From: Hymenobacter nitidus
GTDB taxonomy: Bacteria; Bacteroidota; Bacteroidia; Cytophagales; Hymenobacteraceae
NCBI RefSeq assembly: GCF_020447315.1
Contig: NZ_JAJADQ010000007.1
Location: forward strand, 124,001 to 188,000
DNA: 64,000 nt
Reading direction: 5' to 3'
Both the position numbers and the translations under genes were made by a program. The notes under the pieces are model-generated. The model had not been told where the DNA came from, searched no databases, and was given only the letters and a program-made list of their open reading frames with translations. Every line of letters starts with the position of its first letter. Positions within the stretch are counted from its first letter, which is position 1. Positions 42,986 to 51,944 of this stretch are shown here, piece by piece.

Positions 42986-43282
42986 ATGATCGTCAAGTTT
43001 CTGCTTATTTTCCTCGTTCTTTCCCTTACCGTGCGCTTTATCCTGCCGGTGCTCCTGCGGTTTCTCGTGGGCCGGTTCGTGCAGAAGCAGGCCCGGCGCT
43101 ACGGGCAGCAGTTTGGCAGCGGCTCGCCGTTCGAAGCCGCCTTTGGCACCCCGCCGCCCCCGCGCAACCCCTCACCGGCGGGTGGCAACGTGCAGGTCGA
43201 TTTTGTGCCACCCAAAGCGCCGAAAGGCAAGCCCCAGGAGTTTCAGGGCGGCGAATACGTTGATTTCGAGGAGGTCAAATAA
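42986..43282 (+). CDS. DUF4834 family membrane protein
   Basis: A 98-residue protein with an N-terminal membrane helix (KFLLIFLVLSLTVRFILPVL) and a basic, Pro/Gly-rich cytoplasmic tail ending in QEFQGGEYVDFEEVK, the conserved end of DUF4834. This family is typical of Bacteroidota and has no known function. It begins 5 bases after the methyltransferase gene, so it is likely co-transcribed. A 22-base-pair hairpin follows. Confidence 0.88.
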   Translation: MIVKFLLIFLVLSLTVRFILPVLLRFLVGRFVQKQARRYGQQFGSGSPFEAAFGTPPPPRNPSPAGGNVQVDFVPPKAPKGKPQEFQGGEYVDFEEVK

Positions 43283-43300
43283 GCCCCACTCTGTTTATAA

Positions 43301-43348
43301 AAAAAGCCAAGGCCCCGTGGTAGCACTACCACGGGGCCTTGGCTTTTT
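43301..43348. terminator. Strong bidirectional terminator (22-bp stem)
   Basis: The arms 43301-43322 and 43327-43348 are perfect complements around a GCAC loop and carry A and T runs at the outer ends. It separates the DUF4834 gene from the converging DUF5686 gene. Confidence 0.95.
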
Positions 43349-43361
43349 ACCGCACCAGAAG

Positions 43362-46010
43362 CTAAATGCCGATGCCGATGCGGATACCTGAATCTAGGCG
43401 CCGCGCCGACTGCAGGCCGGTGAAGAAGTCGACGCGCAGGGCCTTGAAGATGTGCTCGACGCCCACGCCCAGCTCGGCATAGTGGCCGGCGGTGGGCGTG
43501 TAGAGGTAGTTCAGGGTAGCTACTTCCTGCCATTTGAGGCGGCGGAACAGCGGGATTTTATTGAAGAAGAACCCGTTGAAATGGTGGCTGAAGTGGCCCA
43601 CGGCGTACCGGTCGGCGGTGCTGTAGCGGTAGTAGTCCAGGAGCTGGAACTGCTGCTCGAAGCTGATGGTCAGGGCCGTGCGGTTGCCGGCAAAGTGGCG
43701 GTAGTCGACGAAGCTCAGGTCGGTGTTGCCCAGGTAGGCGCCGGCCGTGCCGCTAAGCCGGGTTTCGCCGAATAGCCCGAAGCCCAGCTCCTTGCGCACA
43801 CCCAGTTCCAGGCGGGTGAAGCGCACATCGGAGCCCAGCACGCCCCGCAGGCCCTGGCGCAGACCCAGCGTGAGGCGCGGGTAGCGGGAGTTGTAGAGGT
43901 TGAACTTGCCGTCGGGGCGGGTAACGTACTTCTGGCCCGGCTGCCAGTTCAGGCTCAGGTCCAGCGTCAGGGCCTGGCTGCGGCCAAAGCCGGTACCTTG
44001 AGGCAGCTCGGCGGCTTCGGGCCGATTGGGCGTGAGGGCCCGGCCCGGCACGTCGCGCAGCACCCCGATGGTGGTGTTGTATAGCTCGCGCCGGTCGGCG
44101 TAGCCCGCGGCCAGGTTCATGAACAGGCCATTAACCAGCTCCATGCGGTAGTTCAGCTCCAGGCCATCGTTCTGATAGTACTTGTAGTAGTTGCGGTTGG
44201 CCAGCAGCGTGTAAGTGGTATTGATCAGCGGAGAGTTGAAGGGCGCGTGGGGCTGGTTGTTGTAGGGGTCGAAATCCAGGATGGTGCGGCCCACGGCAAA
44301 CCCGACGCGGCTGAACGACTCGGGCCGGAACGTGTAGCTGCCCCGCAGGCTGGGGCTGAACTGCCGGCTCGAAAACCCGTAGCGCAGGGCCGGCTCCAGC
44401 ATGTAGCTGCGGCGGTCCTCGTAGGTCTGGGTCAGGGTGGCATTCAGGTTGATAACCACGCCTTCCACCGTGTTATACACCATTTTATCGGTTGGCGAGT
44501 CAACAGAGATAAAGCGGCGACGGTAGGTGTTGCTATACGTATAGCCGCCCAGCAGCAGAGAGGTAAAGTCGGGCTTGTTGCGAATCCGGTCCATCGAATC
44601 CTGGTAGGGCTTCGACTTCTGAATAACTTCCACGCTGTCTTTCACGCGGTAGTCCTTCACCTCTTCCTCGCTCAGCGGAATGGGCCGAATGGAGTCCCAA
44701 TAAGCCAGATTCCGCTCGTTGGCGCCTTTTTCAATCAGCATCACCTGGCCTTTGGCCATCGGCTCGAAGGCAATACCGCCCTCGGGCAGCGGAATTTCCT
44801 CCTGGGCCTTGGCGCGGGCGTCGCGGCGGATAGTGCGAGTGAGGCCGCGCAGCTGAGGCCGCTGCTGCTTGGCTTCGGCCACGGTTTCGCGGTGGGCCGG
44901 CTCGGCGGCGGGCGGGGGCGTGGCGGCAATAACGGGCGGGGCAGGGTAGGTGGGCGTCACGCGGTAGTTCGACAGCACCGCGTTGATGCTGCCGTTGCCC
45001 TTGAAGCCCAGGCCGCCGGCCGTCAGATTTACTTTCTGCGACTGAATAATCCAGGCCTGGGGGTGGCCGGGCGCCGGGGCGTACAGGATTTCGACCCGGA
45101 GCTTATCCACGTACTCAATGCCCGAGTTGGAATCCAGGCTCAAATCGAGGCTGTGCAGGCGCCAGGTGCCGTCTTCGGCAATGTAGATGAAGCCCGTAAA
45201 GGCCGGGTCGATGCGGTGGCGGGGCGTCACGCGGATTTTGTTGATGGTAATACCGTTCTGCTGCGAGGTGCCTACCAGCTCGTAGCGGTAAAACTGCATG
45301 GCATTCTGGGCCACCGGCGACACGAAGCCCCGCTCGGAAAAGCCCGACTGGAGCAGGTTGTCGTAGAAGTTGAAGCTCTTAGAGGCCCTATTAAAGCTGA
45401 AGCCCTTGCTGCTGCCGCTCACCCGCGACGAAATCATGCGCTCCTGAATCTTGCCCGGCTGCCGGAAGGTCAGATCCGACAACGATTCGGACAGGTACAC
45501 CACGCCCGGCTTCAGGTCGGGACCCACCTTCATCAGCCCCAGAATCTTGTTGGGCACATCGGTGAGTCGGATAATGGACTTGATGTACATACGAGCCGTA
45601 AAAGCCGCCACCTCGGCCCGGTGGTACTTGCGCCAGTCGATGGCGTGCTGCACGATGGCGTAGGCCGGGTCTCGGTCGGAGGCCCGGATGAGCACCTCGC
45701 CCAGGTTGTAGTTTTCGGGCGTGAGCGTCACGTTCAGCACCGTGGCCGTGTCGCCGCCGGCCACGGTCAGGGTTTCGATGCGGGGCTTGAAGCCCACGTA
45801 CTGAAACACGACTTCGTAGCGGCCGGCTTCCAGGCGCAGCTGGTAGTTGCCCTGGTCGTTGGAGGCGGTGCTGGTAGATGAGCCGCGCACGGCCACGTTG
45901 GCAAAGGCCAGCGGGTCGCCGTTGGGGTCGGTTATTTTGCCCCGCACGACGCCGGCCCAGGCAGGCATGGCACTCAGGAAAAGAACAAGCAATAGTAGAA
46001 ATCGGGGCAT
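43362..46010 (-). CDS. DUF5686 outer-membrane protein with carboxypeptidase-like N-domain
   Basis: An 882-residue protein, ATG at 46010, with signal peptide PRFLLLLVLFLSAMPAWA. A CarboxypepD_reg-like beta-sandwich follows at about 20-105 (RGKITDPNGDPLAFANVAVR). DUF5686 spans the remainder, with YAIVQHAIDWRKYHRAEVAA as a conserved segment. The C-terminal half shows alternating aromatic strands of an outer-membrane beta-barrel, ending in the aromatic/hydrophobic pattern GIRIGIGI. The role is unknown; such proteins may be receptors or channels in Bacteroidota outer membranes. Confidence 0.92.
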   Translation of the reverse strand: MPRFLLLLVLFLSAMPAWAGVVRGKITDPNGDPLAFANVAVRGSSTSTASNDQGNYQLRLEAGRYEVVFQYVGFKPRIETLTVAGGDTATVLNVTLTPENYNLGEVLIRASDRDPAYAIVQHAIDWRKYHRAEVAAFTARMYIKSIIRLTDVPNKILGLMKVGPDLKPGVVYLSESLSDLTFRQPGKIQERMISSRVSGSSKGFSFNRASKSFNFYDNLLQSGFSERGFVSPVAQNAMQFYRYELVGTSQQNGITINKIRVTPRHRIDPAFTGFIYIAEDGTWRLHSLDLSLDSNSGIEYVDKLRVEILYAPAPGHPQAWIIQSQKVNLTAGGLGFKGNGSINAVLSNYRVTPTYPAPPVIAATPPPAAEPAHRETVAEAKQQRPQLRGLTRTIRRDARAKAQEEIPLPEGGIAFEPMAKGQVMLIEKGANERNLAYWDSIRPIPLSEEEVKDYRVKDSVEVIQKSKPYQDSMDRIRNKPDFTSLLLGGYTYSNTYRRRFISVDSPTDKMVYNTVEGVVINLNATLTQTYEDRRSYMLEPALRYGFSSRQFSPSLRGSYTFRPESFSRVGFAVGRTILDFDPYNNQPHAPFNSPLINTTYTLLANRNYYKYYQNDGLELNYRMELVNGLFMNLAAGYADRRELYNTTIGVLRDVPGRALTPNRPEAAELPQGTGFGRSQALTLDLSLNWQPGQKYVTRPDGKFNLYNSRYPRLTLGLRQGLRGVLGSDVRFTRLELGVRKELGFGLFGETRLSGTAGAYLGNTDLSFVDYRHFAGNRTALTISFEQQFQLLDYYRYSTADRYAVGHFSHHFNGFFFNKIPLFRRLKWQEVATLNYLYTPTAGHYAELGVGVEHIFKALRVDFFTGLQSARRLDSGIRIGIGI

Positions 46011-46141
46011 AGCTGAATACTTCGCGCGGTAGGTGTGAAGGTAGATGAAATCCGGCATGGGAAGGTTGCTTTGCGCCCTGGCCCGCCTCATGCATTTGTC
46101 CTTCAGGTTTGGGGAAAATAGCTGCTGGTTTACCCCAAACA

Positions 46142-46171
46142 AAAAAGGACGACCCATGGGTCGTCCTTTTT
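46142..46171 (-). terminator. Palindromic terminator after the ferritin-like pair
   Basis: GGACGACCCATGGGTCGTCC is a perfect palindrome flanked by A and T runs. It lies just after the stop of the minus-strand ferritin-like gene. Confidence 0.88.
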
Positions 46172-46195
46172 CAAGAGTAGTCGGTGCCAGCCGCC

Positions 46196-47170
46196 TTACA
46201 CAAACAGGGTGGTTGCGTTGTCCACGAAGTTGCGGGCAATGGCTTTGACCTTCACGTAGTCCAGCGGCTCGTCGAAAGCTTCCGAGGCGGCTGCCGCCGA
46301 AATTGCGCTGTCGGTGGAGATAGTACGGCCGGCCTGTACCAGGTTGTCTTCGCCGGGGAAGGTGATGCCGGTGGGCACGCCCGCCGGGGGCGGGTTGGTG
46401 CCGGGCCCGTATACGTCCCGGGTCGAGGGGTTCGTGTCGGGGGAGGGCCCCCCATTATCAAGGCCCGAAATCCAGCTTTTGGGCGACACGCGGGGGTCGG
46501 TGCCGGGCAGGGTGGTAGCCGCAGCAGCGCCCGTCGCGCCGGCGGCCAGGCCCCGGCGGATGGTGCGGATGTGGGAGCAGTGCCGGGCTTCGACCGAATG
46601 AATGTTCAGGGCCGTTTCCAGCACGTCCTTGTTGGTCATCAGGAAAGGAGCCCCGCCCTTGTAGGCCCGGATACCGGTATCGACAAAAGACTGCGCGACG
46701 CCGAAATACAGGGCCGTGCCACCCGGCAGCAGCGCCGTCGCGAAGGGACCCGTGCGGCTGCCCCGGCCGCCGCTGTAGTCGAAGGCGGCCCGGCCGGGGT
46801 CCGGAATAGCGGCGCTGCCCAGGGCCGTCCGCAGCGTTTTGATGTGGCCACTCTCGTCGTTGCGGATTTTCTCAATGGCTGCGCGGTCGGCCGCCGGAAT
46901 CAGGCCCGCCACGCTCAGGCCCGTATCGTAGAAGTAGAATTCCAGGTACTCCAGGCTCAGAGCCAGGTTCAGCACGTCGTTCACCGAGGGGCCGGCCGTC
47001 TGACCATAGGCTTTGTTGAACAGGGCGGCTACAAAGCCGGGCATAGCGGCGGCCGTGAGCTTTTTGCCTATGCCCGTGAGGTGCTTAAACACGCGGCGGC
47101 GGGAGTCAAACCGTTCGTAGACTTCGGGGTCTACCTTTTCGATTTCAGTAATTATTTGGAACAGATCCAT
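46196..47170 (-). CDS. Ferritin-like domain protein, second of a pair
   Basis: A 324-residue protein of the Ferritin_2 type, without signal peptide. The four-helix region carries LEYLEFYFYDTGL, NDESGHIKTL and HSVEARHCSHIRTIR as expected diiron ligands. In the third helix, however, SFVDTGIRAY has Val where the upstream paralog has Glu (AFEDLGVAAY), so one metal ligand is missing or moved. A Pro/Gly-rich region (NPPPAGVPTG) lies near the C-terminus. It starts 34 bases after the upstream ferritin-like gene and is co-transcribed with it. Confidence 0.87.
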   Translation of the reverse strand: MDLFQIITEIEKVDPEVYERFDSRRRVFKHLTGIGKKLTAAAMPGFVAALFNKAYGQTAGPSVNDVLNLALSLEYLEFYFYDTGLSVAGLIPAADRAAIEKIRNDESGHIKTLRTALGSAAIPDPGRAAFDYSGGRGSRTGPFATALLPGGTALYFGVAQSFVDTGIRAYKGGAPFLMTNKDVLETALNIHSVEARHCSHIRTIRRGLAAGATGAAAATTLPGTDPRVSPKSWISGLDNGGPSPDTNPSTRDVYGPGTNPPPAGVPTGITFPGEDNLVQAGRTISTDSAISAAAASEAFDEPLDYVKVKAIARNFVDNATTLFV

Positions 47171-47204
47171 AACGGCAAGTCTGATTAAAACGAGAAAATA
47201 ACCA

Positions 47205-48020
47205 CTACCCCAGTCCGCTCACGTTGAGCTTGGAACCGGTTTGCAAAAACTGGTTGGCCACGACGATTACCTCAGAGGGTTTCTTCGATCTTTCCAGCCC
47301 CGAACCCGAGCCCACGCCGGGCGTCGAGGCACTGCCGGTGGGCGTAAACAGCTCTACCACATCGTTGTCGACGAAGGTGTTATAGCTCATCAGGTCGCGG
47401 ATAAGCGCCGCGTGCCGGGCCTCTACCGACACGATTTTGCCCGCCAGGGCCAGGTTCACCGGGTTGGTGATGTAGCGCCCCGCCCCGTTGTAAGCGGCCA
47501 CGCCCAGGTCTTCGAAGGCCATAGCGGCATCGAGCACGCCTAGCTTGGTACCGGCTGGGGCCCCGGCTGCCCGCCGGCCGACGTTGAAGTCGATAGTCGA
47601 AAAATCCGGGGCCAGATCCTTGATGATGCTGCCGGCCGGTATGGCGTTTTTGAAAAAGTCGCGGTGGGCTTTTTCGTGCAGGGCCAGGTCCGACAGAATC
47701 TGGCGTTCGGCGCTGTTGGCGCCCAGGCTGGCGAAATACGTGCCCGTGCCGCCCGCTATAACCTGGGCGTAGAAGGCGGCTTCGAGCTGCTCGAGGGCGT
47801 AGGCGTAGTTGAGCACGCCAGTGTCGCCGCTGCCGACGTTGACGGTATCGGCATTGGGGTCAACCTCGTTGTTGTCATCGTCGTCGCAGCCGGTCAGAAC
47901 GAGGCTCGTGAGGGCCAGGCCCGCGCCGGTGTAGCGCAAAAAGTCGCGGCGCGGCAACGCCCCGAAAAGTCCGGCGGCGGGCTGGACTTCCGCCGGGACA
48001 GGGTTAGTTTTTTTGGTCAT
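47205..48020 (-). CDS. Ferritin-like domain lipoprotein, first of a pair
   Basis: A 271-residue protein, ATG at 48020. Its N-terminus has a twin-arginine-like signal (LPRRDFLRYTGAGLALTSLV) and a lipobox LTGC, so it is likely exported folded and lipid-anchored. An Asp-rich segment (DDDDNNEVDPNAD) follows. The ferritin-like bundle has LEQLEAAFYAQV, LALHEKAHRDFF, AFEDLGVAAY and VEARHAALIRDL, a complete set of plausible diiron ligands. Proteins of this family are linked to desiccation and stress in bacteria and plants. The catalytic activity is unknown. Confidence 0.88.
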   Translation of the reverse strand: MTKKTNPVPAEVQPAAGLFGALPRRDFLRYTGAGLALTSLVLTGCDDDDNNEVDPNADTVNVGSGDTGVLNYAYALEQLEAAFYAQVIAGGTGTYFASLGANSAERQILSDLALHEKAHRDFFKNAIPAGSIIKDLAPDFSTIDFNVGRRAAGAPAGTKLGVLDAAMAFEDLGVAAYNGAGRYITNPVNLALAGKIVSVEARHAALIRDLMSYNTFVDNDVVELFTPTGSASTPGVGSGSGLERSKKPSEVIVVANQFLQTGSKLNVSGLG

Positions 48021-48233
48021 AATGGCTGTGGTAGTTAGCGTGATAAACTGCTTGATACCTACGCCTATAACTGCCTCCACTGCCCAGAAAACAACCCTAA
48101 ATACGTCTTTGTGCGGGCAAAATAAGTATAGACTCTACTTGACTTGTAACAAGTACGGAGGGCAAAATCTGGGTTTATCGCCAATCCAAAAGTGGGGCCA
48201 ATTCCGTACTTCGACTTCTCCGTCCAAACCTGG

Positions 48234-49115
48234 CTAGGCTACCACCTCCTCGGTCGGCGCCACGGGCGCGGCCTTGGCCTGCCGGCTGGTATACCACGTG
48301 TTCAGCACCACGCCTACCAGCACCAGAGCCATGCCCAGGTAGGAGGCCACGGGAAAGGTTTCTTGGAAGAAAATCAGGCCCAGGCCCACGGCGTACAGAA
48401 TGCCGAGGTAGTTGAGGTTGGCCACGCTGGAAAGCTTTTCGGCCTGGTAGGCTTTGGTCATGCAGAGCTGGGCGCCCTGGGTAAACAGGCCCGTGAGGCC
48501 GAGCCAGAACCAGTCCTGACCCCGGGGCGGCACCCACTCAAACAGGCAGGCGCCGGCGGCAATGGGCAGGGCCACCAGCGGCATATAGAAGACGACCACC
48601 AGCGGGTCTTCCTTGCCCTTGAGCTTACGGATGGAGTTGTAGGAAAAGCCCGCGAAAAGGGCCGAGGCCACGCCCAGCGCCAGGTAGAGCGGGTCGACGC
48701 GCGTATCGACGCCCTCCACAATCAGCACGCCCAGAAAGGAAAGCAGGAAGAACAGCCACTGCCAGGGCTGCACTTTCTCCTTCACGATAAAAATGCCCAA
48801 TACGGCCGTGAAAATCGGGGCCAGGTACTGAATGGTAACGGCCGTGGCCAACGGCATTTTCTGCAGGGTGAAGTAGTAGAGAATCAGCGACAATACGCCC
48901 GTAATGCCCCGGGCAATGAGGTAAAAGTGGTTGGAGCCCCAGGGCCGGATGCGCAGGGCTCGCAGCATCATATAGCTCAAGACTACTGACATAATGCTGC
49001 GAAACAGAATGATTTCCAGGGGCGGCAAGTGCGTCAGCAGCTTCACGCACACGTTCATCAGGGCGAAGAGCAGCGTGGACAGCAGCATGTAGCGGGCACC
49101 TCGGGTCAGGGGCAT
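48234..49115 (-). CDS. EamA/DMT family transporter
   Basis: A 293-residue inner-membrane permease with about ten TM helices in two EamA halves. The ATG at 49115 is chosen. The first half starts with ARYMLLSTLLFALMNVCVKL and includes ILFRSIMSVVLSYMML. The second half includes ATAVTIQYLAPIFTAVLGIF and YLGILYAVGLGLIFFQE. Family members export amino acids or other metabolites, but the substrate is not evident. It lies 65 bases after the MFS gene on the same strand. Confidence 0.92.
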   Translation of the reverse strand: MPLTRGARYMLLSTLLFALMNVCVKLLTHLPPLEIILFRSIMSVVLSYMMLRALRIRPWGSNHFYLIARGITGVLSLILYYFTLQKMPLATAVTIQYLAPIFTAVLGIFIVKEKVQPWQWLFFLLSFLGVLIVEGVDTRVDPLYLALGVASALFAGFSYNSIRKLKGKEDPLVVVFYMPLVALPIAAGACLFEWVPPRGQDWFWLGLTGLFTQGAQLCMTKAYQAEKLSSVANLNYLGILYAVGLGLIFFQETFPVASYLGMALVLVGVVLNTWYTSRQAKAAPVAPTEEVVA

Positions 49116-49180
49116 AGGGTGGGGCAATAGGCGTAGCGAGGGGAAGAACAGCAGCAGAACAAAGCTAACGGCCGGTTTGC

Positions 49181-50479
49181 TTACGCCCGGGCCTGCTCGG
49201 GCGCAGGGGTGGGCGGGGCGGCCAGCTCCTGGTAGCGCACCACCAGCACCAGCGCCGAGGCCACAATAAAGGCGCCCAGCGCCGCGTAGCCCCACACCAC
49301 GTTGGCCCCGCGGGTGAAAAACGGCAGCGTAAAGAGCAGAATAAAGCCGGTGCGCAGCAGCACGTTGGCCACATTGAAAATGCTGTTTACCCGCCCGCTG
49401 ACTTCGTTGGGTACGTGGGTGAACAGGTAGCTCACCCGCAGAATGCGGGTGCCGGCATTGGTGAAGCCCAGCACCAGGTGAAAGGCCAGAAACAAGCTCA
49501 CCGAGCGGGTAGCCGCCGCCCCGCCAAAGCCCAGGCCCGCCACCAGCATGAGCAGGATGATGGAGCGCACCGGCGGCTGCCGCAGAAACACACGCCGCAC
49601 AAATAGGCCCGCACTTAAAGCGCCCAGCGCGTAGGCTACCTCGGCGGCCCCGAAAGCGCCGGCCCCGGCCCGCAGATGGTTGTGGATGTACATGGGCATC
49701 AGGGCGTTCAGCTCGACGAGCAGGCCCACGAACACCGAGAAGGAAAACAGTCCGAACACCCAGATGGTGCGGTGCTCGCGCAGGTAGGTGATGCCCGTGC
49801 GCAGCCGTTTCCAGAGCGTGCCCAGCTCGACCTGCGTAAGCAGCACCGGCGTGTGCCGGATGGCGGCAATAAGGGCCACGGCCACCACGTAGGTCAGCCC
49901 GTCGAGCAGGAAAATCTGGTGCATGGGCCAGGCTTCTACCGCGAAAGGCAGCGTAACGGTGGTGCCCAGCACCTGGTATTGCCCGTTCAGCGGCAGGCCC
50001 TCGATGAGCAGCGCGGCCAGCGCCCCGCTCACTACCGACGTGGCCTGCCCCACAATTTCGATGGTGGATGTGATGCGCCCGTAGTCTTCCGGCCGGCTGA
50101 TTTCCTGGGCGAAGGCATAAAGGTTGGGGTAATGAATGCCGTAGCCGAACACGGTGGTGGTGAAAGCCAGCATAATCCCGGCCGTGGGCAAGGAACCGTT
50201 CCAGAAGCCGTAGGCCGCCACGCCCAGCAGAATGGCGCCCTCCACGATGTTGGTCACCAGAAACACCCGCTTCCGGTCGAACCTATCGACCAGGGCACCG
50301 GCGTACATGCCCCAGAACAGGGAGGCAAACGTGACCAGGGCATACAGCAGGTTGAAAGTGCCCGAGGCTCCCTGCCGGGCAAAGTACCAGGGCACGGCCA
50401 GCATCGAAATGCCCTGCGCAAAGCCCGAAATGGCGTTGGCAGTAAACAAAAAGCGCAGGGCCCGGCGGTTTTCTTTCAC
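49181..50479 (-). CDS. MFS transporter
   Basis: A 432-residue 12-TM secondary transporter. I chose the GTG at 50479 because a CATCTTTG-type box lies directly upstream at 50484-50491; an in-frame ATG at 50527 is the alternative. The family loop GALVDRFDRKRVFLVTNIVE (loop 2-3) is present. The closest general type is the MFS_3/EntS-like exporter group. The substrate is unknown. It overlaps no other gene, and recX diverges upstream. Confidence 0.88.
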   Translation of the reverse strand: MKENRRALRFLFTANAISGFAQGISMLAVPWYFARQGASGTFNLLYALVTFASLFWGMYAGALVDRFDRKRVFLVTNIVEGAILLGVAAYGFWNGSLPTAGIMLAFTTTVFGYGIHYPNLYAFAQEISRPEDYGRITSTIEIVGQATSVVSGALAALLIEGLPLNGQYQVLGTTVTLPFAVEAWPMHQIFLLDGLTYVVAVALIAAIRHTPVLLTQVELGTLWKRLRTGITYLREHRTIWVFGLFSFSVFVGLLVELNALMPMYIHNHLRAGAGAFGAAEVAYALGALSAGLFVRRVFLRQPPVRSIILLMLVAGLGFGGAAATRSVSLFLAFHLVLGFTNAGTRILRVSYLFTHVPNEVSGRVNSIFNVANVLLRTGFILLFTLPFFTRGANVVWGYAALGAFIVASALVLVVRYQELAAPPTPAPEQARA

Positions 50480-50576
50480 GCGGCAAAGATGGGAAACGGT
50501 AGCTTGCAGCCGAACGACAAACCGCACCCGTGCGTTGTACTACACCGGCCGTTGGTAACCCGCGCCGCCCCCGATT

Positions 50577-51080
50577 ATGTATCCAGACCAACCCAAGAAG
50601 AAGTTTTACACGCCCGGCGAGGCCCTGCCCAAAATTGCGGCCTACTGCGCCTACCAGGAGCGCACCACCAAGGAAGTAGAGTCCAAGCTGCGCGAATACG
50701 GGCTGAACGAAGACGAAGCCGGCGAAATCATCATTCGCCTGAGCCGGGAAAAGCTGCTCGATGAGGAACGCTTTGCCAAGTCCTTCGTGCGCGGCAAAGT
50801 CGGCATCAAGAAGTGGGGCCGCCGCCGCATCACCCAGGAGCTTAAGCAAAAGGGCCTGTCGGACTACTGCATCAAGGCCGGCATGAAGGAAATTGACGGC
50901 GACGTGTACTACCAGAACCTGGTGGACACCCTGGAAAAGCGCAACCGGGTGGAAAAGGAAAGCAACCAGCGCCTGCGCCGCCAGAAGCTCACCATGTTCC
51001 TGACGGTGAAAGGCTACGAAAACGACCTGATCAAAATGGCCCTCGATGATCTGGGCAAAGAGCCGGAAGGGGAGGATTAA
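50577..51080 (+). CDS. recX: Regulatory protein RecX
   Basis: A 167-residue cytosolic modulator of RecA filaments. Helical three-helix repeats typical of RecX are visible: ALPKIAAYCAYQERTTKEVE, IIIRLSREKLLDEERFAKSF, GKVGIKKWGRRRITQELKQK and KLTMFLTVKGYENDLIKMAL. RecA is not adjacent. Length is normal. Downstream lies a perfect 34-bp palindromic repeat rather than an obvious simple terminator; the repeat hairpin could terminate. Confidence 0.93.
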   Translation: MYPDQPKKKFYTPGEALPKIAAYCAYQERTTKEVESKLREYGLNEDEAGEIIIRLSREKLLDEERFAKSFVRGKVGIKKWGRRRITQELKQKGLSDYCIKAGMKEIDGDVYYQNLVDTLEKRNRVEKESNQRLRRQKLTMFLTVKGYENDLIKMALDDLGKEPEGED

Positions 51081-51091
51081 TTATATTGAGC

Positions 51092-51187
51092 GTCATGCTG
51101 AGCGCAGCCGAAGCATCTCTACCGCAATGCTATTCAACTGATAAAACAACGAAGCGGTAGAGATGCTTCGGCTGCGCTCAGCATGAC
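51092..51187. repeat. GTCAT-headed palindrome with perfect 34-bp arms
   Basis: The left arm 51092-51125 and right arm 51154-51187 are perfect complements over 34 bases, with a 28-base loop between. The ends are GTCATGCTGAGC and GCTCAGCATGAC. It resembles REP/MITE-like intergenic elements. No transposase gene is in the window. Confidence 0.92.
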
Positions 51188-51200
51188 AATACCACTGCAC

Positions 51201-51230
51201 GCGAGATGTCTCGCTAAGACTCGACATGAC
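51201..51230. repeat. Solo right-half copy of the GTCAT palindrome
   Basis: The stretch ending in ACTCGACATGAC at 51230 aligns with the right arm at 51160-51187 (GAGATG, then a diverged middle, then CATGAC). It looks like a diverged half element adjacent to the full one. Confidence 0.55.
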
Positions 51231-51242
51231 TCCTTTTTTGCT

Positions 51243-51878
51243 TTACCGCCGCGGCGGCACCTGCGGCGGAGCGGTCTGCTGGGTAAGCACCACGCGGCGG
51301 CCGGTCATGGTTTCGAGCATGGGGCGCAGAATCTGCTCGGCGTTCTGCGTCGTCTGGGCCAGAATGCCGGACTGCAACGCGGCGCGCTGCACGTTCTTTT
51401 CGGCGTATTTGTAGCCTTCGTCTACTAGCTCGGCATCGTTGAAAAACGAGTTTTGGGTGCTGTAGACGCGGCTCTGGCTATGGTCGACCTGCCAGGTGCA
51501 CAGCTCGGCGACGGGCAAGGCCACGCGCACCACCGAGTCGCCCTCGAACACTACATCCTGGGGCTTCACCTTGCGCAGATCCAGGCAGCCGATGGCGTTG
51601 CCGGCCACGATGAGGGCCACTTTCGAGTCGGGCAGAAACCGGTAGGTGCTCTTGCGGTACTCCACCACGTCCTTGAACTGGTAGCGCACCAGCTCCAGCC
51701 GGCCCAGGGCCTCAATCTTGGTCAGCACCGTGTTGTGCGTCACGGTGATGCGCGGCTCGGGGGCCAGCGGGTTTTCAAAGTCGAATAAGGCGGGCTGTAC
51801 TTTCTTCCAGAGAAACCAGCCCAGGCCCACCAGAAACAGCAGGGGCAGCAGGCGGCGCAGCAAACGGGCAAGGGGCAT
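51243..51878 (-). CDS. DUF4230 domain-containing protein
   Basis: A 211-residue protein with an N-terminal membrane anchor (RLLRRLLPLLFLVGLGWFLW) and a soluble DUF4230 domain (TVLTKIEALGRLELVRYQFK to VALIVAGNAIGCLDLRKV, then VALPVAELCTWQVDHSQSRV). It probably faces the periplasm. A C-terminal Pro/Arg tail (TAPPQVPPRR) ends it. The function is unknown in the family. It lies 66 bases after the PLP-enzyme gene on the same strand. Confidence 0.88.
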   Translation of the reverse strand: MPLARLLRRLLPLLFLVGLGWFLWKKVQPALFDFENPLAPEPRITVTHNTVLTKIEALGRLELVRYQFKDVVEYRKSTYRFLPDSKVALIVAGNAIGCLDLRKVKPQDVVFEGDSVVRVALPVAELCTWQVDHSQSRVYSTQNSFFNDAELVDEGYKYAEKNVQRAALQSGILAQTTQNAEQILRPMLETMTGRRVVLTQQTAPPQVPPRR

Positions 51879-51944
51879 AGGCGGGAAAGGCGGAACGACA
51901 GAGGTTAGGAGAAGTACGGCTCAGCTGAACCTTTGGCTGCCAAA

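Noticed and set aside
44247..45881. Plus-strand open frame (544 codons) opposite the DUF5686 gene
   Set aside because: Antisense shadow of a GC-rich coding region; no domain, while the minus strand has a signal peptide and recognisable family.
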